A stretch of DNA of 64,000 nucleotides, taken from Schistosoma haematobium. Taxonomy: Eukaryota > Platyhelminthes > Trematoda > Strigeidida > Schistosomatidae. The DNA lies in NCBI RefSeq assembly GCF_000699445.3, contig NC_067196.1:33004616-33068615 (forward strand), in the 5' to 3' direction. Position 1 is the stretch's first letter. Every line of letters starts with the position of its first letter. A program made the position numbers and the translations under genes. The notes beneath the pieces were generated by a model. That model had not been told where the DNA came from and did not search any database. It saw only the letters and a program-made list of their open reading frames with translations. This document shows positions 45,281 through 57,567 of this stretch, one piece after another.

Positions 45281-48200
45281 AAACTCAGGTATATTTTATT
45301 AACAATAAAATTAACTCTAGAAAAATTGGGTATATATGATTGATTTGAAGCTAAATCAGGCTGAAATCATGAATTAATGGGTAGTTGCATTAGTCCTAAT
45401 TATTTTGATATGTCTCTATGTATTTGTATGTGTAGTTATCTCTATACTTGTGTTTATGCATGCTAGTTCAAAAGGAAGGGGAGTGAATGCCAAAACGGAA
45501 TTTATCAAGGTAGGGAAAGTAGACAGAATAAAATGAGTTTGGAGAATGAAATGAATTGGCCTATCCTGGTCTTCAATCTAATCAATAAAATTGTACAGTT
45601 CTTGTTTATGTGTATATTTGCATCAAAAAGGCAAATATAAGTGGGTGAAAATATATTTAATTTGGGTATAGCAAAAGAATCAGTTACTGATATGACACTC
45701 CTACTGTTTTTACCTAATTGAGGAGAGGAGTTTTAGTAATTACATTTAAATGATTTAAACAACTGTCGGAAAATGATAATTTTACTACTCAGTAACCTTT
45801 AGTACAACAAAGCATATCTAAAAATGGGTATTTTTATCTTCTAAACGAAATAGAGGATAACAATTGTTTAACTCAATTTGAGTTATATCACTCCAATTGT
45901 AAGCATTTCTTTAATATATCAAGTCGAATGATATTCAGCAGATAAAAATTGACCTTGGTTATCTGTGTCATTAATATTTAAATTTAATATATAGTAACCT
46001 AATTAGTTCCTTATTGTAAAATGCTTGTTTTGCAGCTAATTCTTATTTGGCAAACAATAAAAAACTTATCAAATAAGGTTGATTCGTCAGTCAGTTTCTT
46101 ACCTGAATTTTTTTAGGTAGTTTTTGTAGGTTTATTATTATTTTGAAATAATTTTTTTCACTAACTGACATTAACCTACCCAAGTTTGGAAAACCACAGA
46201 ACTTTGAAGATGTACTTTTTTCTACTCTAAGACCCTTCAACAGTATGTATCTAAAACTTTTCATGGTTTTGCTTGCAATTAGAAAAATAGAGTAAATTGT
46301 AACAATTTATTTTAACTTTCAAATCCGGATCTAACTGATGTATGCCATATTAACATGAAACCTAAACCACATACATTTTATTGAGTTCACAAAAGTAACA
46401 ATGACTCGCAACAGGGAAAATTTTTCTGTGTAGACGAAGTGCAACAAATGCATCCGACTCGTCAGTGCGTCGTAAGCAACATTATTCGCTACGCTTATTT
46501 GGACTTTGTAAACGTTTTGCGTAAATAATACGTCTACAATTTGTGTTTGTGGGTCAATTTGTCTGTAAGCAGGAAGTTTTACAAAGTTGAAAGCCGGTTT
46601 ATTCGTTTGCTTTTTAAGGCTGAATAACTAAACGCAATACTCATTTATGTTACTTAGTGAATTAAAAATTAGCCTCAAGTCACTGACTACAATGAGAGGT
46701 AAAATAACTTTAGTTTACGCCGATTCACCATTCAACAGTAATCAATGTCGAGTTCGCGTTGTATTTGTTACTAGATTCTACTGCTTTTGGCGATCTGATA
46801 CAGAGATGCAGTCCTAATAATGTTCAGTAGTGAGTTGTTTGATGAAGTTTGACTGTATACAAATGCTAATTAAACTCTCTTATCATTCAGTGTAGATAGC
46901 TTAACGGATATTTATTAACCGATGGATGAAATAAAATGAGTGATTTTTCGATGTATGCGTCAGTTATATACACATTCATAAGATTGGCTTCATAGTCCTG
47001 TGTAATTTACACGGTAACAGATTTAAGTTTCAGATGCTATATACTTAATAGCTCATTGGTAGTATTCGTTTCAGAAGTTACATTAGGTCAAAAACAGTTG
47101 GTGGTCTCAAAGAAACTATAAATAACAACTAACTCAGTTTAACTTAAGGTCAATAAGTCTCAACTAATAACTGATATAACCTTCCTGACTATTGCATTCG
47201 TATTTTCAGCTAGTACTACAATGACAGGTCATACGTTTTCAATATGAAGGATTTAGTTGGTAATAGAACTCAAAATTTATTGACAACTATCTGGGATCAC
47301 TGTGAACCATACTGATATAAGGACAAAACATTTTTCTTTTAGTCATGTATTTTCGTTTCATTCACGTCTTCAAGACCACCAACAAATAAATTACTGTTGG
47401 CGGGGTTTTTCATATTCTTTTATTTTTCATCGCATAAACTCCAAAGGGTTGGAAACTGACTCCAAACTGACTTCAAATCAATTCACATGTAACACATCAT
47501 TTGAATAAAAAGTTGAAAAAATCCTTAGAACTTGAATACAACTTCAAATTAAGGTGTTTAAATGAAAGCACACATCAGTAGCGGAACTTTTCGTAATTTT
47601 TATCAGAACAACGTATTAATCAATCATTTTGCAAATATGTTCTTGGAACAAATTAACTAGGCATCATGTTTCTTAAAGCAACCGCTGAGTTTATTGGCAC
47701 ATTTACACATTATGGTGTCTATGCACGACTTTTCGGTTAGCAATATAAAAAATTAAATCAAAGTATGAAAAATATCCATAAAGTATGATTCTAATAATTT
47801 AAAAATACATAAGATATAACTAAAGTGGATATCACTCTTAGAGTCTCTTCTCCAGTTCTTGATCTATGGATCTAATCTATAAAACAGGAGATGAAATCTT
47901 GTGTTAATTACTGACTATAGCAAGTTATTACATGATTGTAATTCTTAATGCACGTAAATCTACGCCAAATACCAACTTTGCATCCACCAAATATCAAGTT
48001 TATCTCACACCATTTTATTTTCATGAGAAAACCTTTGGTAGACTGATTGAAATATTCTTCAAAACAAAGACCATAAAAGTAATGTATCACCAAAGGTTTT
48101 ATTACTTCTTTTATAATGACATGTAAAAGAATTTGATTTCTAACTAAATAAGAAATAAAATTCTTCTTAGAAATAATATTTTTTTAGTAATTTCTAAAAT

Positions 48201-48339
48201 AAAACTATAATTTGAAAGAAAAACAACTGGAAAATGTAATCTAGTGATGAGTAATTATTCCAGTTGGTAACATTTTAATTATTTAATACCCGAGGGGAAT
48301 ATACTTCAGTGTTTCATGACATATGCAGTGTTTGTTAGT

Positions 48340-48424
48340 TGTCTGTCTGTCTGTCTGTCCATCTTTTTCTTTCTTTCTTTCTCTCTCTCTCTCTCTAACT
48401 AACTAACTAACTAACTAACTAACT
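48340..48424. repeat. Compound microsatellite TGTC / TTTC / TC / TAAC
   Basis: Four adjacent simple repeats in order: (GTCT)n, (TTTC)n, (TC)n and about eight units of (TAAC)n. Confidence 0.95.
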
Positions 48425-49674
48425 GGTGTGATCTGCAAACTATAATTGAAAGCTCTTTTCAGGGGATTCATCACATTTCACACACCTATCATTCAACATA
48501 ATATTTTATAAAATCTTAACGTTTTTAAAAAATCCAAACTAAATTGTTCTCGACATTAAATTATCCTTAGCAATTCATTGACAAAATGACAATGTCAGAG
48601 GAATATTATCATTAAATCATTTTTCATCGACTGATTAGAACCGTTAATTTGAAGTATTTGGCTTCTGTGAAATACTTTGCCGTCTAATAAACAGTTTGAA
48701 GATTATTTTCCTGACTAAACATCATCAGTTGCATAATAATTTTTAGGTCATAGTTGATTGTATTCTTAACAACGAAATTACTATCGAATATTCAAAAAGA
48801 AAATTCATGTCGATATTAATCAGTTTTGAGTATAAACGACCTACCTCTTGATTTACAAAATCTATCCTTATTAACCTTAGTGAATTTGTTTTGATTTCTT
48901 TTCATCAAACTTATTCATCTCTAGTCACTTTCATATAAATGGTCTTGTTCCTATAGGTAAACATAAACATATTCTCTTCTCTATACACACATATAATAAC
49001 ATGAACAGATTATCAATTATTTCTAATGATATTTCGTTAAAAATATTTCACCTAAAATCTGTTTTATATTTCATTTTATTTCTGTCTATTTACTTTGTCA
49101 CATTTCATTTACGTTAATCTTGCATAAAGAATGAAAAGAAATGAAGAACAAGATTTAGTTAGTCATGTAGAACAGTATTGAACTAAAAGCAGATGAATAG
49201 GACTATAGTCTAACCAACAAATACAAGCACACACACACATACATATACATATGCATAAATGCACAAACATTCAGGAAACAAAAGGATGGAAAAAAAATGA
49301 TAAATTTGATTGAAAATTAATTTGAAATGGAAATTTTTTATTATTCTCTGTCCGATACAAACAAAAGAAAATCTAACTAAGTAATAATATGATAACACAA
49401 ATAAATAAACAAGAAATAACAACAAAGCAACCATAATAGAAAGAACCAAATAAAATATTCAAATTGACCGAGTTAGATAAACCTAGTTATATATATATAT
49501 ATATCCAACACTAAACATTAAAATTCGATAAAATATCCAGTAGATATATTTTGAAATTTCGATTTCAAATCTTTTGAGTTCGGATTCACTTAATGGACAA
49601 ACGATTAAATTATTCCATTTCTTTTTAATAAATAAAGCGTAATAGTTAAAGATAAACGACCTGATATGGCCAAG

Positions 49675-50098
49675 GGTGGTGAAAGTCCGCTCTCTGTCTC
49701 TCTCTCTAAGTGCTCTCTCGTAGCCATGAGTATACAGCCACTGTCAGGGAAGTCTTATTCACTGCCTTCTCGCAGAGAGGTTGTTGTTTACGAAATTGAG
49801 AGGACAAAAAGCGAATGTCCGGCGCTTTGATCGGATTGGTAGAAATGGAGAATCCACTTAGAGGAGTTGGAAAATTCTGATTCCAAACCAATGATACACA
49901 TGTGCCTCAGGATCCTGAGTAATCAAAAGACGTATGGACCTAGTGTTCGTCACCTTCTACCATGGGACTACATCTCTTAAAGGTACTTCATCGCTTTATG
50001 GATTAGACCTCTAGGTCAAAGGCTTGAGGGTCGAGGCATATGTATTTGTTGCCTCCTTGTACAAATGTTTATGCGTTTAAATAAAATAAATAACAAAA
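49675..50098 (+). mobile_element. Non-LTR retrotransposon 3' region, longer copy
   Basis: Homologous to 24965-25285 from about 49860 and ending in cttgtacaaatgtttatgcg with an AAATAAA tail. The first 180 bases, with a TC run and a tgtccggcgctttgatcgga block, extend the family further 5' than the other copies. Confidence 0.65.
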
Positions 50099-50570
50099 TA
50101 ACATTATTTTTCTTACTTCATCTTTTTAAATGTCATACTTTTTTGTCAAGTAAAAAGCAGAATGCAGTAGTGGATCGTCATCAAATATAAATACTAATTT
50201 AAGACATCACAAAGAATCAATTTATTTGAGTAAAGGAAATTATTCTCATGATAGAGTTTTCTTGTGCTATATGATCGTATTTATAGGCAAATTTTCAAAT
50301 CCAATGGTCTACAGTAAAATAGAGGAGTGACATAACACAAAACAAAGCAATCGGGAATAATGAAACGTTTGTAAGTATCGTGTGTAAAAGTCTGTAAAAA
50401 ATAAAATGATTATACGTGGTTTAATGAAATAATCAAAGGTTATCAAGCGATTTCAAGAACTGAACAAAGTGGATGTTGCGTTATTTAGCAGAGTGATCGA
50501 AAATTTTCAAGGGATTAAGTTACATAATAGTTTCAGAAATAAGAATTTCTAGGAGCTGGCAATGCGTCAA

Positions 50571-50870
50571 GCTCACATTGGTTATTCGCTTATTAACTCT
50601 GACTGCTTTTAGATGATCGCATGTGTGTCAATTACTTACCCTATTTAGGATGTGTTTGTAACTTATTTTCATTTGACTATTAATATCGATTCACGCTTGG
50701 TTAAATGGAGTTGGCTCACTTGCCTTCTCTACCGGGCGTCATTTCATTTCACTTATCTTTCTCCTCTTCGCTTCCTTCATTCTGTTTCCCTGATCATCTA
50801 TCTGGATCAACGATTGTACAAAATATACGTATTTGAAATCCATTCACTTATTTGATTCCGTTATTCACTA
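50571..50870 (+). repeat. Unclassified dispersed repeat, family A, copy 2
   Basis: Matches the reverse complement of 60058-60380 in blocks (tatcgattcacgcttggtta against tatcgagtcatgcttagtta, then gttggctcac) and 25545-25690. Non-coding. Confidence 0.6.
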
Positions 50871-51753
50871 ACGCGATTTAAGTCGATGATTATATACGAG
50901 GGTATCCAGTGTGCGTACTTCAATCAAAATCGTTCAAACGATCACCACATGATCGAACTGGAATCTGATACTTGAGGGTCACTAAAAACTAAAGACAACA
51001 GTCTACTTTGAAGAGAAGAAGTTGATGAATAAGATAATAATAATAAGCTCTTATGATTTGTAAAATCAGGAGTAGAACTAACACTATGAAAGAATAAAGG
51101 ATTAAGCGTGAGGGTTTCAAACAAAGAAGTCAGATTTGAAATGGTAAATAAATTAAAGTAACCGATTATTCAAAACTGCATAATACATAAAAAGAATCTA
51201 AGAAGTAAAACAGATTATTCAATAAATAGAATAATGAAAAAAATAATACAAAGAATAGTAAATCAAAATATTTAGTCATGAATACGTTATTTATATTATT
51301 TACGAATGCAGACATTCATAGAAAAGAAAAAGACTCAGATAATTTATCGTTTCTTATTGAATAGAAATGACGTGATTAATCTAATTACTTAATGAATGGA
51401 AACAATAACAATATCCATTTCTAATCGATTCATCATTTACGAATAAAAATAATTTTCCTTTTTGATTTGCTCATTGTTTTTGTGTTTCCTAACTAATCTC
51501 TAGTGTCAATACGTATTAAGTAATATGGAATTTATATTATTTTGTTATTGTTGTTGCTATAATACGCCCAATGAAATAAATTGTTTAATCAAATGTTAAT
51601 AATCTAGTTAACTATGCATTGACTAAGTTACTAATTTCTGTACATCAGAGGTTACTGCATTTCATGCAAATAAATACTAGGTTAGTGTATACAAATCTTA
51701 ATTTTGAATAGATAATATGTTTCCAGTTAAATCAAGTTTAGCGAATCTGATAA
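50871..51753. other. Gene-free AT-rich stretch
   Basis: Nothing recognised. Confidence 0.5.
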
Positions 51754-52557
51754 TTACTTACTTACTTACGCATGTTACTCCTCGTAGAGGAGTATAGGCC
51801 GCTCACCAGCATTCTCCATCCAACCCTGTCCTGGGAAATCCTTCTCAGCTCTTTCCAGTTGTTATTCAACTTTTTCATGTCTGCTTCTATTTCTCGACGT
51901 TGTGTGTTCTTTGGCCTTCCTCTTTTCAATTTCCCTTCAGGACTCCAAGTTGGGGATTGCCTCGTGATGCAGTTTGATCATTTGTATAATGTATGTCCTA
52001 TCCATTTCCATCGTCTTTTCCTAATTTCTTCTTCAGCTGGAAGCCGGTTTGTTCTCTCCCAGAGAAGGCTGTCGCTGATGATATCTGGCCAATGGATGTT
52101 GAGTATCTTGTACAGACAACTATTTATAAGTCCTTGTACCTTCTTGATGGTGGTTGTTGTAGTTCTCCAAGTTTCATCTTCGTAGAGAAGAACTGTGTTG
52201 AAATTCATATAGAAGGTTCTGACTTTGGTGTTGACTTGTCAATAGTTGTTTTGAGTTCCATATGTTCTTCAATTGAATGAATGCGGTCGTTGCTTTTCCA
52301 ATCCTCGCCTTTACGTCTTCGTCCGATCCTCCTTGTTCATCGATGATGCTTCCCATGTATGTGAAGGATTCTATGTCTTCCAGAGTTTTGCCATCAAGAG
52401 TGATTGGTTTGCTGTTCTCCGTGTTGTATTTGGGGACCTTGGTTTTCCCCTTGTGTATGTTGAGGCCTACTGATGCAAAGACTGCTGCTACATTGTCTGT
52501 CTTTATCTGCATTTGTTAGTGTGTATGAGACAGGAGGGCTAGGTCATGTGCGAAGTT
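51754..52557 (-). pseudogene. SR2-like RTE retrotransposon, 3' third of reverse transcriptase
   Basis: The longest SR2-like copy here. Reading on the minus strand from 52557: the catalytic box appears as NFAHDLALLSHTH, where the first aspartate of the expected FADD is His. A stop follows, then GLNIHKGKTKVPKYNTENS, ITLDGKTLED, FTYMGSIIDEQGGSD and KARIGKA. A frame change near 52200 leads to [46 protein letters not shown] and finally [13 protein letters not shown], with a TAAG-repeat tail at 51754. These blocks define the RTE clade C-terminus, which acts in target-primed reverse transcription. The lost aspartate, the stop and the frameshift make it dead. It is 5' truncated. Confidence 0.88.
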
Positions 52558-52799
52558 TCGTTCTCAAATGTTGAATTGATAAATTTATGTTACTTAGTTG
52601 ATTTCAATCCGTTAAGTTAAAAGCTGAGGACAGACATTGTGTAGGTCTAGACAATATGGCTAGAAACTCAAACCAGAGTGAAAATGGCATCGTATTATTG
52701 TTAAGTAATGTAAACCAGAATCAATAGTTCTCTGATAGTATTTGTGAATAATAAAAATACTTACTACGTCAGATTGTTGTTTAAAGAGATTGTCTTGAG

Positions 52800-52935
52800 A
52801 ATTTAGCAAGCATTCAGGCATGAGACCGTAGGTCCTTGGTTCAAGTTCCGCGTGCAGGATCGTGGATGCGCATTTCTGAGGAGTCCTATACTAGGTTTCG
52901 AGCGGTGATCTAGATTAGATCGACTCGTGAATCCA
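52800..52935 (+). mobile_element. Degenerate hammerhead SINE fragment
   Basis: Has box-B-like ggttcaagttccg, the ggatcgtggatgcgca segment and CTGAGGA, but the GAAA strand is deleted (actaggtttcgagc), so no ribozyme remains. Confidence 0.7.
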
Positions 52936-53016
52936 TTTCAATCTAATTTTCATATTTACATTTCAATTGACCATCAAACTATTTAGAAAAACTCCAACTT
53001 TAGTCTATTCAATAAA

Positions 53017-53165
53017 TTTCAATAGTTGAGATCATGAGTCAATTGAAGCTAGGTCACCACGGAAAACCTGGAAGCATTGGATGGCCGTTTCGTCGTATTG
53101 TGGGACTCCTCAGCTTCAGTTGACTCATGATCTCAACTATTAAAATTACTAAAACCCCTTCTGAT
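53017..53165. mobile_element. Inverted SINE tails
   Basis: A minus-strand SINE 3' half is followed by a plus-strand tail. The 30-base arms (53021-53050 and 53112-53141) are reverse complements with one mismatch. The ribozyme segment on the minus strand has CTGAGGA next to the junction but no stem I 5' strand. Confidence 0.8.
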
Positions 53166-53510
53166 ACTATTCAATATGTTACTGATCATTTCAAATATTA
53201 AAACACAAGTTACTTATTATTCCGATAATTTGATTATCGTTATGAGATTTTTTGTGTCACGTTTAGTTGTTCTCTAGAATTATTCTGTCTATCTATAAAC
53301 ATGTTACAGAATAATCTTTTTTTATTTCCTCAACTTAGTTACTCAGAGACAAAAACATGCATAAATGTCTAATCACCATACCTTCATAATCTATAGTTTA
53401 TTTAGTTTAATAAATGTCTGGAATCACTTCCTTGTCTTGAATCTAATACAGATTAGAAAAAAACGTGAATATCAGCAAATAAGTCGAAATTTTCACAATA
53501 CTAATCGATT

Positions 53511-53731
53511 AAGGCCAAGGTAACGATATCGATAGGACGTACTTCTATTTTACGCACATTTTTGTCTTGAGCTCATGGATGATAAGAGCTCCTGCTATTT
53601 TAATAATAATAGTCTCTAATGTTCTGTCATTATTATTACTTAAATAGCAGAAGCTCTTACGATCCATAAGCTCAAACTAGAAATGTGCGTATAAAAGAAG
53701 TACATTTTATCGTTATCGTTACTTTGGCTTA
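53511..53731. mobile_element. Fold-back (palindromic) element, second type
   Basis: Arms 53511-53611 and 53630-53731 are imperfect reverse complements (about 85 percent by eye) around a loop of about 19 bases. Landmarks are acgcacattttt against aaatgtgcgt, and agagctcctgctattt against aaatagcagaagctct. Unrelated in sequence to the element at 22.9 kb. Confidence 0.82.
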
Positions 53732-53914
53732 AATCAAGACTTATCTACCATACATATATCTACGAATTTTCTCTCAATCCGAATAATTAAAATAAAAGTA
53801 TTTATAACTCATTATGTTTTCTTTGTTATAGTCAGTTAATAACTTATATTTGTCTGCTTTATGTTACTGTAGAATAAAAAATTAATTCACATTGAAATTT
53901 CTGAGAGCAATTCA

Positions 53915-53980
53915 TTTCAATAGTTGAGATCATGAGTCAACTGAAGCCAGACCACCATGGAAAACCTGGAAGAACTGGTC
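53915..53980 (-). mobile_element. SINE tail fragment
   Basis: ttgagatcatgagtcaactg and ccaccatggaaaacctggaa match the reverse complement of the SINE tail. It stops abruptly before a Penelope-like fragment. Confidence 0.7.
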
Positions 53981-54000
53981 TAATGATATAAAAAATACAT

Positions 54001-54113
54001 GTTCTTGATGGAGTTTTTTTCTCTGAGCTGGATGGTTTGGTCTTGGAGCTTTCATTGTTCTTCTTCATCAGCACAAACTTCGGGTAGAAGTCTGAAGTTT
54101 GTGCTGATGATTT
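54001..54113. mobile_element. Penelope-like 3' end, minus strand, with inverted piece
   Basis: 54001-54091 is the minus-strand Penelope-like end with a short deletion in the hammerhead-like stem II. The adjoining 54094-54110 repeats 17 bases of it in the opposite direction (gaagtttgtgctgatga), giving a perfect hairpin with arm 54065-54081. Confidence 0.75.
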
Positions 54114-54414
54114 ATTTACAAAGCAGGGGTTTATGTACTCCCAGCCATAGTGTTTTATTTAGTGGCTAGTAGAACTAACTGGTTATTCAAACGAAAGTAG
54201 GCAGAGTACGGTTGGAATCTTTCAATTGTGTATTAGAAAGTCAGTGTTTTAGTCAATTGCGGATAAAATACAAAGTAAAAAATGTTTAACAAGAATATTC
54301 ATGATGCAGTTTCTATTTCATTGGATTGAGAATTCTTTTTAGTTACTGTACTCTTAATTTAAATGGTTTATGTAATACTCTACTTCTATTATCTAAAAAC
54401 AAACACATAATTAA

Positions 54415-54800
54415 CAGAAGGGGGTTTTGTGGAGATTTTAGTAATTTTATATTTGAATTCATCAGTCAATTGAAGCTAGACCACCCTGAAAACCCTGGAA
54501 ACCCTGGACGGCCGTTTCAATCTAGTATGGGACCCCTGAGTAATTCGCATCCACGATCCCACCCCGCGTGATTCGAACCAAGGGTATATCAGTCTCGCGC
54601 GAGAATGCTTAATCTCTAGACCACTGAGTCAGTCGGCATTCAATGGTGTTAATGTCTAGCTTCAACCAATCCGCGAAATTGTGCCACCATTGTCCTCAAT
54701 GAGTTACTATCTCACAACAGACCCGGCTGAACTTCACTGGTCACTGCTTCTCACTAGAAATCCAAGAAATACCTCTTGAAGCCAGTCACTAGTAAGCATA
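54415..54800 (-). mobile_element. Full-length hammerhead SINE, minus strand, CTCAGGG core
   Basis: From tail (54415, gaagggggttttgtggagat reversed) to head (54797, tatgcttactagtgactgg on the minus strand). The tRNA-like part has a box-B-like ggttcgaatcac. The ribozyme core is CTCAGGG and stem I is damaged, so it is inactive. Confidence 0.82.
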
Positions 54801-55349
54801 TGATGATTATCATCACATAATTAACAAGTGTATATTGATATCAATTATTCAATATTCATAGATAGTAAGACGATATTTGAACTTCTGGTTTTTAGAAAAT
54901 TCTGTCCAATTTGTTCACTTGAACACTTGCATTTCGGAAAAGTTAATACGACGAAGAATCAGTTTATCCCTTAACATAGAAAAATAATTTGGTTTATAAT
55001 ATACTTCAACAAACTTATCACAAATGGCTATATTCAAACTGGAAACCTTTTAATCACTATGTGATAAAATATACATAACAATTCTAATTAAATTATTAAT
55101 CCATTTTACAGAGTATAAAATGTAATCGAATTAAAACTTTTAATTTAACAGATATATATCGAAGATACATTACAAATTATAAATAAACGATGTTTATGCT
55201 ATTGTAAAACTCAGATAATTGCGGATGTTTTAAATGATAAACAAGTTTAATTTGAAGTAGTAATTTAATTATAAAGTAGGTCATATTTAAATACAAATTC
55301 ATTATCACGGTAGGATAATATTCAAATGAAAACTAATATTAACAAGGAA
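54801..55349. other. Gene-free AT-rich stretch
   Basis: Nothing recognised. Confidence 0.45.
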
Positions 55350-55668
55350 GCCGTGACCAGTGGAGTGCAATCAGTTCTGTTGTGAGATAGAAACTTACTG
55401 AAGACAATGGTGGACAGTGGCACAATTTCGTGAATTGATTAAAGTTAGAAATTAACACCGTTGGATGCTGGCCAGCCCAGTGGTCTAGAAGTTAAGCTTT
55501 CGAGCGTGAGACTGATAAGTCCTGGGTTCAAATCTCGCGGGGCGGGATCGTGGATATGCAGTACTGAGGAGTCTCACACTAAGACGAAACGGCCGTCCTG
55601 TGTTTCCAGGTTTTCCATGGTGATCTAGCTTTAATCGACTCATGAATTCAACTATTTGAAGTATAATA
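55350..55668 (+). mobile_element. Hammerhead SINE lacking its extreme 5' end
   Basis: Contains the head from gccgtgaccagtggagt, the tRNA-like segment (cagtggtctagaagttaagc, gggttcaaatctcg), the ribozyme at 55557-55603 and a tail fragment. The core CTGAGGA, GAAAC and GTC are present, and stem II pairs GTCT with AGAC. Stem I has lost its pairing next to the core. Confidence 0.8.
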
Positions 55669-56072
55669 TGTTTATGGCTACATGTGATTGAGTTTCTGAA
55701 TGGAATTGAAGCGAAGGCTACTCAGTGAAGCCAATTTAGTAATGCGAGAATATCCGTCAAATGTATATCAAAAGTAGAACAGCTGATCAGTAAATAACCA
55801 TGTCTACTTGGTAAAGAAAGTAAATTGTATGACAGTGTAGATTTCGACTAATCAATTAACACTAGGAGTGTAACTTAGTAAATATTACTCACAAAACCTG
55901 AATCAATGTTGTAAAGTGCCTAATAAAGAGATATGATTAAAAGCAGAATGACCTCTGAGAACATAAAGGTGTATTATATAGCACAATAGTACATTTACAA
56001 ATATTCAATAAAATAGTTGAACATAATTAAATTTAATTTAGACTTAAGTGATTGAAGGTTAGAAAATTTTCT

Positions 56073-56625
56073 AACTTATTTACTTACGCCTGTTACTCCT
56101 CGTGAAGGAGCATAGGCCGACCAACAGCACTCACCATCCAACCCTGTTCTGAGCAATCCCTTTCAGTTCTTCCCAGTTGCTACTCATCCTTTTCATATCT
56201 GCTTCTATTTTCCAACGTGATGTGTTCTTCGGCCTTCCTCTTTTCAATTTTCCTTCAGAATTTCAAGTTAGGGCTTGACTCGTGGTGTAGATTTGTGATT
56301 TTCCTAATGTATGTCCTATCCACTTCTAACGTTTTCTCCTAACTTCTTCGTCAGTTGGAGGTCGGTTCGTTCTCTCACTCAACAGGCTGTTACTGATGGT
56401 ATCCGGCAAACGGACTTTGAGTATCTTACGTAGACAATTGTTTATAAATACTTGTACGCTTTTGATGATGAATGTGGTAGTTTTCGAAGTTTCATCTTCG
56501 TACAGTTGGATTGCGTCGACATTCATATAGAAGATTCTGACTTTGATGTTGGCTTGAAAATAGTTGTTTTAAGTTCCATATGTTCTTCAATTGTAAGAAT
56601 GCGGCTTAGAAAGTTTCCCAATTTT
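56073..56625 (-). pseudogene. SR2-like RTE retrotransposon 3' end
   Basis: The minus strand encodes QLYEDETSKTTTFIIKSVQV, NNCLRKILKVRLPDTISNSL and ERTNRPPTDEEVRRKR, with frame breaks, then the family 3' end near 56073. Same subfamily as the 51.8 kb copy but shorter and more diverged. It lacks the catalytic box altogether. Confidence 0.82.
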
Positions 56626-56811
56626 ATATAATAACTAATGAAAAACTTGAGATTTAGATAATATTCCTGAAAAAATATACATTTTATTGTCAATTTCGTT
56701 TTTTCAATGAAAATTTAGATTTATTTCAGTTGTCTTTGATTACTTCTTGATCTGATTGATATCTGTCGAAAAGTTATTGAAATCTATAAAATAGTTAATA
56801 AACAGTTAGTT

Positions 56812-56998
56812 AGAGACCGATAGGTGTTGGGTTTGAATCTCGTGGGGTGGGATCTTGGATGCGCATTGCTCAGGAGTCCCATACTAGGACGAAACGGCCG
56901 TCCAGTGCTTCCAGGTTTTCCATGGTGGTCTAGCTTTCATTGGCTCATAATCTAAACTATTAAAAATTACTATAATATCCACAAAACCTATTCTGAAA
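56812..56998 (+). mobile_element. Hammerhead SINE 3' half, CTCAGGA core
   Basis: Box-B-like gggtttgaatctcg, a ribozyme segment at 56861-56908 with CTCAGGA, otherwise clean GTCC / GGAC, GAAAC, GTC and CAGTGC, then the tail. The single core change should block cleavage. Confidence 0.82.
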
Positions 56999-57276
56999 CA
57001 AATAGTTTGTTTAAGATTTTTCAATACTAAGGATTCAGATCTTTCTAGTCTTCCAGAAACAATTCGATGAAAGTTTAATGAACTATACTTCTAAATGAAA
57101 TCAGTTCACGAATTTCTTCATCATAGAACGTGAAGTTCAATATATATCTTGTTTCTGTTGTTTCTAGATTATTATATTACTGGCAATAAATATACTTTTG
57201 TGATATCTTAATGAGTAGAAAATTGTATTTTTAACGTTTCGTGACTTAATTTAAGTCAGTTGTTCAAAGTTAATAA

Positions 57277-57567
57277 TTGTATTAGTATAGTGAACAGAAT
57301 ACGGGTGGGGACAATCGAGTGTATTTCACACAAAATTACAGGACTTGTTAATAAAATCTAACAATCATAAAGTAAATACTTAATTTGCAAAATGTCCACC
57401 AGTTGTCTCAAAATGACTCAGACTTCATCGCTCTTGCAGTTTCATACAAATTGCACCCTGTTTCCATTCTTTACTGTTCGATACTCTTGTCTCTCTGCTA
57501 TCAGACCTTCTGTTTACGACTAACATCATGTACTACTTATTTCAATATAAGTAGCACACACCACATT
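57277..57567 (+). repeat. Unclassified dispersed repeat, family B, copy 2
   Basis: Related to 39151-39433. The open frame at 57385-57756 runs through it and is not a supported gene. Just upstream, cgtttcgtgacttaatttaa resembles one arm of the fold-back element at 22.9 kb. Confidence 0.6.

Larger units (their letters stand above)
44491..49674. other. Long gene-free AT-rich stretch
   Basis: No host exon or mobile element recognised over 5 kb. Holds (TA)n at 45242-45278, a compound microsatellite at 48340-48424 and a CA-rich run near 49229. Open frames at 47302-47508, 47908-48126 and 49210-49449 have no domain. Confidence 0.5.

Noticed and set aside
48340..48424. A CRISPR-like direct repeat array
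   Set aside because: The repeats are 2-4 bases long and adjacent; this is a microsatellite, and the DNA is eukaryotic.
51772..52519. Several plus-strand open frames (137, 95 and 80 codons)
   Set aside because: They are antisense shadows of the SR2-like reverse transcriptase remnant on the minus strand.
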